Assembly (NCBI GenBank): GCA_021841985.1
Contig: JAKCCP010000301.1
Span: forward strand, 1 to 5,206
DNA: 5,206 nucleotides
Reading direction: 5' to 3'
Source: Pseudomonadota bacterium
GTDB taxonomy: Bacteria > Pseudomonadota > Alphaproteobacteria > Acetobacterales > Acetobacteraceae
A program made the position numbers and the translations under genes. This document shows, in pieces, positions 1 to 5,206 of this stretch (positions are counted from its first letter, which is position 1; each line of letters begins with the position of its first letter). The notes under the pieces are model-generated. The model was not told the origin of the DNA. It did not search any database and saw nothing but the letters and a program-made list of their open reading frames with translations.

Positions 1-1
1 G

Positions 2-49
2 CCCCCGGGCATCCCCCCGGGCATCCCCCCGGGCATCCCCCCGGGCATC
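2..49 (+). repeat. Four perfect tandem copies of a 12-bp unit, coding for (Pro-Pro-Gly-Ile)4
   Basis: The unit CCCCCGGGCATC occurs head to tail at 2-13, 14-25, 26-37 and 38-49 without a mismatch. The unit is four codons long, so copy-number change by slippage would lengthen or shorten the protein without a frameshift. Each unit carries the palindrome CCCGGG. Base 1 is G where a further copy would have C, so the array may begin at base 2, but one base cannot prove this. The repeat lies in the methyltransferase frame ahead of the folded domain and probably codes for a flexible Pro/Gly-rich linker. Confidence 0.93.
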
Positions 50-847
50 GACGAGCGCCAGCGCCGCGAGCTGGAATACCACCGCGAATTCGCCGCCCGG
101 CATCGCGACAAGATCGAAACGCCGGTCGCGCTCGACGTCATCGCGCCGGGGCCGCGGCGGCGCTGGAACGCCTATTGGTCGTCCTATGACGCGCTCATGG
201 CGCAGGGCGTCGCCGGCAAGAAAGTGCTGGTGCCGGGCTGCGGTTTCGGCGAGGACGCGATCCGCCTGGCGGCGCTCGGGGCGGAGGTGTTCGCGGCCGA
301 CCTCTCCCCCGATCTCATCGCCATCGCCCACGCCCGCGCCGAGCGCATGGGGATCGCCGGAATCCATTTCGAGGTCATGCCGGCGGAACAGATGACCTAT
401 GACGATGATCGGTTCGATCTCGTCTATTTCAACGACATTCTGCACCATGTCGATATCCCGCGCACCCTCGCCGAGGTGCGGCGGGTGTTGCGGCCGGGCG
501 GCAGCGTCGTCGCCAACGAGCTTTATACCCATTCGCTGTCGCAGAAAATTCGCGACAGCCGCCTGATCGCCGGCGTCCTCTATCGCCGCATGGTGCCGTT
601 CATCTACGGCACCAAGACCCCCTACATCACCGAGGACGAGCGCAAGATCGACGAGCGGGAACTCGCGATGATCGCGGCCATCCTGCGGGCGCCGCGCTAC
701 GAATATTTCCTCTTGATCGGCGGCCGGCTGGTGCCGCCCTACTGGCCGCGGGTCGGCAAATTCGACCACGCCGTGCTCAACGCCTTCCGCCCCCTCGGCC
801 GGCTTCTCGCCGGGCGCGTCGTGGTGGTCGGCACGGTAAGGAAATAG
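2..847 (+). CDS. Class I SAM-dependent methyltransferase, 5'-truncated by the window edge
   Basis: Seen: the frame is open from base 2 to TAG at 845-847, giving 281 visible residues, and no ATG, GTG or TTG occurs in frame before codon 66 (base 197). Starting at 197 would discard the in-frame segment RRRWNAYWSSYDALM just ahead of the catalytic fold and has no ribosome binding site, so the real start most likely lies upstream of the window. Counting from base 2, residues 1-16 are (PPGI)4. SAM-binding motif I is VLVPGCGFGEDA (75-86); the acidic residue after strand 2 is D100 in AADLSP; the post-motif II strand is FDLVYFNDILHHV (138-150); VLRPGGSVVANE (from 162) is motif III. This order is that of the Methyltransf_11/25 Rossmann fold. 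The C-terminal ~100 residues, with YGTKTPYITEDERKID, form a less typical cap and the substrate cannot be read from sequence. The flippase gene next door suggests a glycan or lipid substrate, which is inference. The protein is probably cytosolic. Confidence 0.85.
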   Translation, partial: PPGIPPGIPPGIPPGIDERQRRELEYHREFAARHRDKIETPVALDVIAPGPRRRWNAYWSSYDALMAQGVAGKKVLVPGCGFGEDAIRLAALGAEVFAADLSPDLIAIAHARAERMGIAGIHFEVMPAEQMTYDDDRFDLVYFNDILHHVDIPRTLAEVRRVLRPGGSVVANELYTHSLSQKIRDSRLIAGVLYRRMVPFIYGTKTPYITEDERKIDERELAMIAAILRAPRYEYFLLIGGRLVPPYWPRVGKFDHAVLNAFRPLGRLLAGRVVVVGTVRK

Positions 848-865
848 CCCGCGGCGGCGACCGGC

Positions 866-2443
866 TCAGTCGCCCCTGGCCCCGCGCACGCGGCGGGGAC
901 GGCGAAGCTTGGCCAGCGTCGGACGCAGCATGGCGAGGAGATCGGTCTCGGCCCCCTCCGGCCCGCCCGCCAGGCGCCAGGCGGCGAACAGCGCGACGCC
1001 ATAGGCAACCACCCCGAGCGGGACCAGAATAATGAGCGCTTCCACCTGAACCGAAGCCGGCGCGCTCGGCGGCGGGTGGGCGTAGCCGCTGCCGAGCAGC
1101 AGCGCCGCCATCACCGAAGACGCCAGCAGCGGCCGCCAGATCTGCGCCCCCAACGCCCCGAGACCGACGCCGTAGCGGCGAAACAGCGTCCATGTCATGA
1201 GCCCGACCTCGAGCAGACCGCCGAGCATGCCGCCGAACACGCCGCCGACGAGACCGAATTTGATCGTCATCACGATGAACACCGGCGCGCCGATGACATA
1301 GGAGACGGTGATGATGCGAAACAGCGGCCGGAGCACGGCGTGCGCGCTGAGCAGCGTCCCGGCGATCGCGCCGAACGCCCCGAAAATGCCGCCCACCGCC
1401 ATGATCTGCAACAGCGGCACCGCCGACATCCAGCGCGCGCCGAGCGCGAGATAAACCACCGGCTCGGCGACCAGCGCGATGCCGATCGAGGCCGGCAGAA
1501 CCACGAGCGTGGTGGTGCCGATCACCCTGAGATAGGTCTCGGCGATGTTCTCCCCGGTATGGCGCGCGGCGGCGAAGGCCGACCAGCAGGCGCGGCAGAG
1601 CGGCTGCACCAGCTCCGTCCCGGGCAGGCTCGCGATCTCGCCGGCGACCGAAAAAATGCCGACCTGCGCTGAGCCCAGCAGGCGGCCGATGACGAAGCTC
1701 CCGGTGCGGTCACGCACCAGAACGATCAGGCTGATGAACCACGTCCACACCGAAAACCCGATGATGTGCCGCCAGGCGCCGACCGAGAGCCGGGCGCGAT
1801 AAGGGTGCATGACGTAGCTCATCACGACCCGCATGATGCGCAGCGTCAGAATACCGACCACCAGCGCCCAGTAGCTGCGCCAGAGGAAGGCCAGCGCGAT
1901 GGTCGCCGTGGTGCCGGCGAGGCGCGGCAGCAGGCGGAGCTGAAATTCCTTCTCGAACGCCATCTCGCGACGGAAATCGATGATGCCGACATTGTCGAAC
2001 GCCTCGATCACGGTCGCGATGGCAAGCGCGTAGAGCACATGGGCGAGCCTTGGTTCGTTAAAGAACGCGGCGATCGGCACCGCGGTCGCGGCAACAATCA
2101 GCGCCGTTGCGAAATTGCGGATGAGGTTGAGGGTGAAGGCGGTATCGTAGAGATCACGCCCGGGGTTTTTCTCGCGGATCAGGACGTCGTCGACGCCGAG
2201 GATGGAGAGCGCGTCGATCGCCTGGGCGAAGCTGGTGCCGAGCGCCACCAGCCCGAAATCGGCCGGCAGGAGGAGGCGCACCAGGATCAGCGTGCTGAGA
2301 AGGCCGATGCCGCGGGTGAACAGGCGCCAGATCATCACCCAGCCGGTCGCCTTCGCGGTCTTGGCGAGCAGCGCGTTCTGCCCCGCCTTGCCCGCCTTCG
2401 CCGCCGATCGTTCCACGACGGGGTGATCCACTGTTTCGCTCAT
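866..2443 (-). CDS. Polysaccharide/oligosaccharide flippase-type transporter (Wzx-like, MATE/MOP superfamily)
   Basis: Likely role: flips undecaprenyl-linked oligosaccharides, or another glycan intermediate, across the inner membrane for O-antigen, capsule or exopolysaccharide assembly. The 525-aa length is near the usual 420-520 for the family. A soluble N-terminus of about 32 residues is followed by many hydrophobic segments (roughly 35-58, 62-84, 108-128, 134-150, 175-200, 225-243, 310-335, 342-368, 375-395, 398-420, 436-452, 466-490) and a basic tail ending RRPRRVRGARGD. The early stretch RLLLPADFGLVALGTSF (56-72), the LGVDDVLIREK motif (82-92) and the amphipathic loop FRREMAFEKEF (157-167) are characteristic of the Polysacc_synt / Polysacc_synt_3 group. 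I chose ATG at 2443; a TTG at 2491 would add 16 non-hydrophobic residues with no support. The upstream ACGGA is only a weak ribosome binding site. It converges on the methyltransferase gene with 18 bp between stops. The transported glycan is unknown. Confidence 0.87.
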   Translation of the reverse strand: MSETVDHPVVERSAAKAGKAGQNALLAKTAKATGWVMIWRLFTRGIGLLSTLILVRLLLPADFGLVALGTSFAQAIDALSILGVDDVLIREKNPGRDLYDTAFTLNLIRNFATALIVAATAVPIAAFFNEPRLAHVLYALAIATVIEAFDNVGIIDFRREMAFEKEFQLRLLPRLAGTTATIALAFLWRSYWALVVGILTLRIMRVVMSYVMHPYRARLSVGAWRHIIGFSVWTWFISLIVLVRDRTGSFVIGRLLGSAQVGIFSVAGEIASLPGTELVQPLCRACWSAFAAARHTGENIAETYLRVIGTTTLVVLPASIGIALVAEPVVYLALGARWMSAVPLLQIMAVGGIFGAFGAIAGTLLSAHAVLRPLFRIITVSYVIGAPVFIVMTIKFGLVGGVFGGMLGGLLEVGLMTWTLFRRYGVGLGALGAQIWRPLLASSVMAALLLGSGYAHPPPSAPASVQVEALIILVPLGVVAYGVALFAAWRLAGGPEGAETDLLAMLRPTLAKLRRPRRVRGARGD

Positions 2444-2492
2444 TGTCCGTTGCTTCAGATACCGCTGCCCGCCCCGGCATCCTAGCGGCAAG

Positions 2493-2498
2493 ATTATT
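2493..2498 (-). promoter_or_regulatory. Possible -10 element of the flippase gene
   Basis: On the minus strand AATAAT matches five of six bases of the sigma-70 -10 consensus and sits in a short AT-rich patch about 50 bp upstream of the ATG at 2443. No convincing -35 hexamer is visible 16-18 bp further upstream (the best is TCATCT), so this is a weak suggestion. The flippase gene does need a promoter here if the hairpin at 2571-2596 ends the upstream transcript. Confidence 0.2.
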
Positions 2499-2570
2499 AG
2501 CGTGAGGTTACACGGAGATGAGCACCTGCGGCACTGCCCACTCCGAGGAAACCGGGAAGAAAGTCTTTTT

Positions 2571-2596
2571 GCTTCTTTTTCTTCAGAAAAAGAAGC
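2571..2596 (-). terminator. AT-rich perfect inverted repeat (11-bp stem, 4-nt loop); possible terminator or dispersed element
   Basis: Bases 2571-2581 (GCTTCTTTTTC) and 2586-2596 (GAAAAAGAAGC) are exact reverse complements around the 4-base loop TTCA. The structure begins 13 bases past the TAA of the DUF447 gene on the minus strand, where a transcript end is expected. On that strand the stem is followed by AAAAAGACTTTC, not a T-run, so it is not a classic intrinsic terminator; the plus strand gives GCTTTTCC after the stem, also imperfect. An 11-bp perfect, 73% A+T stem in such GC-rich DNA is unlikely to be chance. It could be a terminator, an mRNA 3'-end stabiliser or a copy of a dispersed intergenic repeat. 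Confidence 0.55.
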
Positions 2597-2608
2597 GCTT
2601 TTCCTCTC

Positions 2609-3175
2609 TTACTTGCAATCCACGCCGAGCGCCATGGTCAGCCATTCCCAGGCGGTCGCTTCCCTGGGGCCGGCGGTTTTGCTGACCGCGACCCGCAAGC
2701 GGCGCATCTCCTCGGCGATGGTCTCCGGGGGCAGAAGATGGCGGCGGCTCACAAGGATCGCGGCCTCGATGACCGCGGCCTGGGCGCGGTTGAAGCCCCG
2801 GAACGGGGCGTGGCTCGCCTCATGGACGGTCTCGCAGTGAAAGCGCGGCCGGGCCTCATCCTCCTCGATCGCGACCACCCGCAATTCGGCGTGAGCGAGG
2901 GCGGAGGCGAGGCGCGGCGGGCGGACGTGGTCTGCGGCCAACAGCGGAAAATCCCGCCTCCCGGTGAGGCAGCCGGCGAAAATCCGCACGTCATCGACGT
3001 AATTCGCGACCAGTTCGGGCACCGCACGGAGATTGGCGAGCGTCGTCGAGGGATGGAACGGCGCCGCAATCCAGCGTCTGCCATCATCGTCGCCGGCGAT
3101 CAGGCCGAGCGGCGCGAGATGCGGCGTCCCGTCGGCGGCGAGGGTCGCTGCGATGATTTCACGAATGAGCGGCAT
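2609..3175 (-). CDS. DUF447-family predicted flavin-binding protein, tetrahydromethanopterin-associated
   Basis: A 188-aa soluble protein, full length for DUF447 (COG2457). These proteins are shared by methanogens and H4MPT-using bacteria, and the fold resembles split-barrel FMN-binding proteins; the reaction is not established as far as I know. Visible signatures are IREIIAATLAADGTPHLAPLGL (4-25), the opening barrel strands; APFHPSTTLANLRAVPELVANYVDDVRIFAGCLTG (38-72), with the conserved T-x-x-N-L-x and the N-Y-x-D-D-V strand; and AELRVVAIEEDEARPRFHCETV (96-117). The C-terminal half, GFNRAQAAVIEAAILVSRRHLLPPETIAEEMRRLRVAVSKTAG (127-169), is a helical region. The ATG at 3175 follows GAGGG three bases upstream, a good ribosome binding site, and overlaps the preceding gene by 17 nt, so it is probably translationally coupled. 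It is the last gene of the operon, followed by the inverted repeat. Family call from memory of motifs; function inferred from context. Confidence 0.82.
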   Translation of the reverse strand: MPLIREIIAATLAADGTPHLAPLGLIAGDDDGRRWIAAPFHPSTTLANLRAVPELVANYVDDVRIFAGCLTGRRDFPLLAADHVRPPRLASALAHAELRVVAIEEDEARPRFHCETVHEASHAPFRGFNRAQAAVIEAAILVSRRHLLPPETIAEEMRRLRVAVSKTAGPREATAWEWLTMALGVDCK

Positions 3176-4565
3176 CGTCCCTCGCCCTCAGCGTATGGCC
3201 GGCCTCGGCGAGTTGCGTCCGCGCCGAGGCCGCTTCCGCGACCGCGACCCCGAAGCGCAGCCCCTCATCCTGGACATAGCGCTTGCCGAGCCGAAAGGCG
3301 ATTTCCGCCTTGGCGAGTTCGGCGCCGAGATAGAAGGCGTGCGCCGGATCGCCGGCGAGCGCGAGATCGGGATAGCAGGAGAGCGCATCCTGGCGCACGA
3401 TGTGGTGGTGGCTGTTGAAGACATGGATGCCGTCCTCGGCGACCATGACGCGGTAATTCGCATCGCGCGTCGCGGCGGCGAGAGCGGCGAGATCGGCGGC
3501 GGTCTCCGTGAGCGGCACGCGATCGTGGATCTGCAACAGCGCATCGGAGTAAAGCCGCGGCAGCGCATGATCGGCGCGGGCGGCGAACAGCATCCGCCGC
3601 GCCGCGTCATGCTCGGCGAGGGTCCGCCTGGTGTGCGGGCTGACCTGCACGGTGAGCACGTTGCGAATGCCGAGTTCCGAGCAGATGCCGAGCAGAATGG
3701 CGGTAACGCCGGCGGAATCGGCGTCGGTCAGCTCGGTGAGATTGCCGGTCCCCATCAGCATCTCGGCGCGCGGCAGACGCCGCCGCGTCTCATGGTAGCG
3801 GGCGAGCGAGGCGCTGAGGCCGGAATGGATCGGATCGAGGATCGGATCGACGAGGAAGGGCAGCCCCATCGCCTCGGCTTTGGCGGCGGCGCGGACCAGG
3901 GAGGCGAGATCGCCATGCGGCGCCGGGATCAAGACCGGGGTCGCCCGGGTGCCGGCGGCGATCGCGAGCGTGTGCTCGGTGAGGCTGAGGAGGAAATCCG
4001 CCCCCGCGAGGGCGCCGCGGCGGAGTTCCTGGGGGTCGCCGGAATCGATGCTGACCGCGATCCCCTCGCCGCGAAGATCGCTGATTTTTGCTTCGAGATC
4101 GGGAAAATCCGCGCCCGGCCGGCAGCCGAGATCGATGACCTCGGCGCCTTCACCGACGAGGGCGCGGGCGCGCGCGAGCAACGCCCCACGATCCAGCGTG
4201 GCGGCATCGACGATCTCGGCGAACAGGCGGATATCGAAGCGCGAGAGATCGCGCGCCCCGGCGGCCAGGCCGAGAAACGCCGGCAGATCGACGATCTCGT
4301 CCGGCCCGCGCGCAAACGGCACCCCGAAATGCCGCGTCAGCGCCGCCGCGTCGAGCCCGGCGCGGCCAGGGAAAATCACCCGGTCGGCGTCGAGCGGCGG
4401 GCGCAACCGGCGGCGCAGGATCGCCTCGGTCATCAGCGCCGCGACCTTGACGCCGATATTGACGATCCGCACCGAAAATCTCTCGCCGAGTTCGCCCGCG
4501 ACCAGGCGCCGGAGCCGCGCTTCGGCGAGATGGCCGGTGAGGAGAAGAAGTTTTTCAGCCATCAC
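3159..4565 (-). CDS. Dihydropteroate-synthase-like pterin-binding protein of the H4MPT cluster (DUF6513-type N-terminus)
   Basis: A 468-aa cytosolic protein, much longer than a folate-pathway dihydropteroate synthase (about 280 aa). Residues 1-100 (LLLLTGHLAEARLRRLV...) match what I recall as the DUF6513 domain. A pterin-binding TIM-barrel core follows: GEGAEVIDLGCRPGAD (138-153), like the DHPS strand GAxIIDIGGxSTRPG; GIAVSIDSGDPQELRRGALAGADFLLSL (168-195), like PISIDT...AGADIIND; PFLVDPILDPIHSGL (236-250); and MLMGTGNLTELTDADSAG (269-286). The C-terminal ~120 residues, including VFNSHHHIVRQDALSCYPDLALAGDPAHAFYLGAELAKAEIAFRLGKRYVQDEGLRFG (382-439), are an extension unlike DHPS. The usual DHPS N-terminal NVTPDSF strand is not visible. 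The role is probably joining or binding the dihydropterin part to the arylamine ribofuranoside in H4MPT synthesis; this is inference from fold and neighbours. The start is GTG at 4565 or ATG at 4562; both lie inside the 11-nt overlap with the upstream flavoprotein gene. Confidence 0.84.
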   Translation of the reverse strand: MMAEKLLLLTGHLAEARLRRLVAGELGERFSVRIVNIGVKVAALMTEAILRRRLRPPLDADRVIFPGRAGLDAAALTRHFGVPFARGPDEIVDLPAFLGLAAGARDLSRFDIRLFAEIVDAATLDRGALLARARALVGEGAEVIDLGCRPGADFPDLEAKISDLRGEGIAVSIDSGDPQELRRGALAGADFLLSLTEHTLAIAAGTRATPVLIPAPHGDLASLVRAAAKAEAMGLPFLVDPILDPIHSGLSASLARYHETRRRLPRAEMLMGTGNLTELTDADSAGVTAILLGICSELGIRNVLTVQVSPHTRRTLAEHDAARRMLFAARADHALPRLYSDALLQIHDRVPLTETAADLAALAAATRDANYRVMVAEDGIHVFNSHHHIVRQDALSCYPDLALAGDPAHAFYLGAELAKAEIAFRLGKRYVQDEGLRFGVAVAEAASARTQLAEAGHTLRARDDAAHS

Positions 4566-5112
4566 CCTGGCCGAGGCGTTGCTTGCGCAGCGCGATCGCG
4601 GCTTCGAGATCGGCCAGCGACAGCGCGACCTCGGTCGCCTCGAAGGTTGCGAGCCGCGCGGTGTTGTCGAGATCGATGCGGCGCGGATAGACCTTCACCA
4701 TCCCGCCGGGGGCGCGGGTTTCGAGTTCAGGGGCGTTGTCGCAGGCGAACACGATGGTCGGCACACGGCATTTCCCGGCCTGGCAGAAGACGTTGCTCGC
4801 GAGCGTGTCGGCGATGCCGTAGACGCATTTCGCGACCGTGTTGGAGGTCGCCGGCGCCAGCACCAGGGTGTGATAAAACCCCTCATAGAAGCGCCCGACC
4901 GGGGCGGCGGAGGCGGTGGTGTCGCGGAAAATGCGTGACCCCTTCGGCAGGATCAGCCGATCGCGATACATGCGGACGACCTCGGCGGCGGCCTTGCTCA
5001 CGAACAGATCGACGGCGTCGAGCCCGCGGATGAGATCGAGGCTTTCGGTGAAGAAATGCCCCGAGCCGGTGAGCGCCCATGCCCAGCGCGGCGTTTTCGT
5101 CTCGCGCGTCAT
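4555..5112 (-). CDS. afpA: AfpA/DmrB-type flavoprotein, candidate dihydromethanopterin reductase
   Basis: A 185-aa soluble protein of the flavoprotein (HFCD-like) fold, the expected length for the archaeal-flavoprotein-like family (COG1036). A bacterial member, DmrB of Burkholderia, is reported to reduce dihydromethanopterin to H4MPT using FMN, the last step of cofactor maturation. Signatures here are WALTGSGHF (12-20), the first strand and phosphate loop; VDLFVSKAAAEVVRMYRDRL (34-53); the FMN-binding segment LAPATSNTVAKCVYGIADTLASNV (85-108); and PGGMVKVYPRRIDLDN (135-150). Cysteines at 96, 110, 115 and 124 are present; I infer no metal site from them. ATG at 5112 puts the first strand at residue 11, as usual in the family; the frame is open further upstream to the window edge but shows no start codon there. 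No clear ribosome binding site is visible, which fits coupling to the gene ending one base upstream. Other flavoprotein-family reductases or decarboxylases are less likely given the pterin neighbours. Confidence 0.83.
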   Translation of the reverse strand: MTRETKTPRWAWALTGSGHFFTESLDLIRGLDAVDLFVSKAAAEVVRMYRDRLILPKGSRIFRDTTASAAPVGRFYEGFYHTLVLAPATSNTVAKCVYGIADTLASNVFCQAGKCRVPTIVFACDNAPELETRAPGGMVKVYPRRIDLDNTARLATFEATEVALSLADLEAAIALRKQRLGQGDG

Positions 5113-5113
5113 G

Positions 5114-5206
5114 TCAGGCGAGTTGCAGTGCTGCGAGCGCGAGTCCGGGCAGGCGATCGCGGTCGAGAGACCGGCCGGGCGGCAGATCGGCCGGGCCGGC
5201 GAGATG
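5114..5206 (-). CDS. C-terminal end of an unidentified protein, truncated by the window edge
   Basis: Thirty codons are visible, ending in TGA at 5116-5114, one base before the ATG of the flavoprotein gene. The residues start HLAGPADLPPGRSLDR and end LPGLALAALQLA. Third codon positions are strongly G/C in this frame, like the neighbouring genes. A second frame is also open to a TGA overlapping that ATG, but it translates to an arginine/serine-rich string typical of a shadow frame. The fragment is too short to identify; position suggests another gene of the H4MPT operon. Confidence 0.6.
   Translation of the reverse strand, partial: HLAGPADLPPGRSLDRDRLPGLALAALQLA

Noticed and set aside
848..865. 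Bidirectional terminator between the convergent methyltransferase and flippase genes
   Set aside because: The 18 bases are G/C-rich with no convincing stem-loop and no T-run; small dyads nearby lie inside the flippase coding region.
1766..2485. A 239-codon open frame on the plus strand antisense to the flippase
   Set aside because: Charged, His/Arg/Glu-rich composition and no domain; the minus-strand frame codes for a clear membrane transporter over the same bases.
2444..2491. Longer flippase with a TTG start at 2491
   Set aside because: The 16 extra residues (from PLGCRGGQRYLKQRT) look non-coding, and ATG at 2443 gives a normal family N-terminus.
2502..2840. A plus-strand open frame starting in the intergenic region and running across the hairpin
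   Set aside because: Most of it lies antisense to the DUF447 gene; the translation of the hairpin part is low-complexity, with no family resemblance and no ribosome binding site that I can see.
3880..4938. A 352-codon open frame on the plus strand
   Set aside because: Ser/Arg/Ala-rich shadow of the DHPS-like and flavoprotein genes on the other strand.
3033..5033. A 666-codon open frame on the plus strand
   Set aside because: It runs antisense to three well-supported genes, translates to Arg/Gly/Ala/Glu-rich low-complexity sequence with no recognisable domain, and is the usual by-product of few stop codons in GC-rich DNA.

Overview
The window is very GC-rich and densely coding, with strong G/C preference at third codon positions. 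This fits an alphaproteobacterium. The three genes at the right are the archaeal-type cofactor genes seen in bacteria that oxidise C1 compounds through tetrahydromethanopterin (H4MPT), so the host is probably methylotrophic or at least detoxifies formaldehyde this way. A placement in Acetobacteraceae/Rhodospirillales is only a guess from overall style.

Layout. The left edge (2-847, +) is the 3' part of a class I SAM-dependent methyltransferase gene. Its reading frame is open to the window edge and begins with four perfect copies of a 12-bp repeat encoding Pro-Pro-Gly-Ile. It converges, with an 18-bp gap, on a minus-strand gene (866-2443) for a multi-spanning polysaccharide/O-antigen flippase-type transporter. 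The 165-bp gap 2444-2608 holds an AT-rich perfect 11-bp inverted repeat and perhaps the flippase promoter.

From 2609 to the right edge everything is on the minus strand and tightly packed, read right to left: the last 30 codons of an unidentified gene (5114-5206); an AfpA/DmrB-type flavoprotein (4555-5112), a candidate dihydromethanopterin reductase; a dihydropteroate-synthase-like pterin-binding protein of about 468 aa (3159-4565); and a DUF447-type predicted flavin-binding protein (2609-3175). The junctions are a 1-nt gap, an 11-nt overlap and a 17-nt overlap, which points to one translationally coupled operon for making or reducing the pterin C1 carrier.

The left half therefore looks like cell-surface polysaccharide functions and the right half like C1 cofactor biosynthesis, with the hairpin region as the boundary. 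I see no RNA genes, CRISPR arrays, insertion sequences or phage genes. The least-understood parts are the DUF447 protein and the DHPS-like protein, whose exact reactions are not settled to my knowledge.
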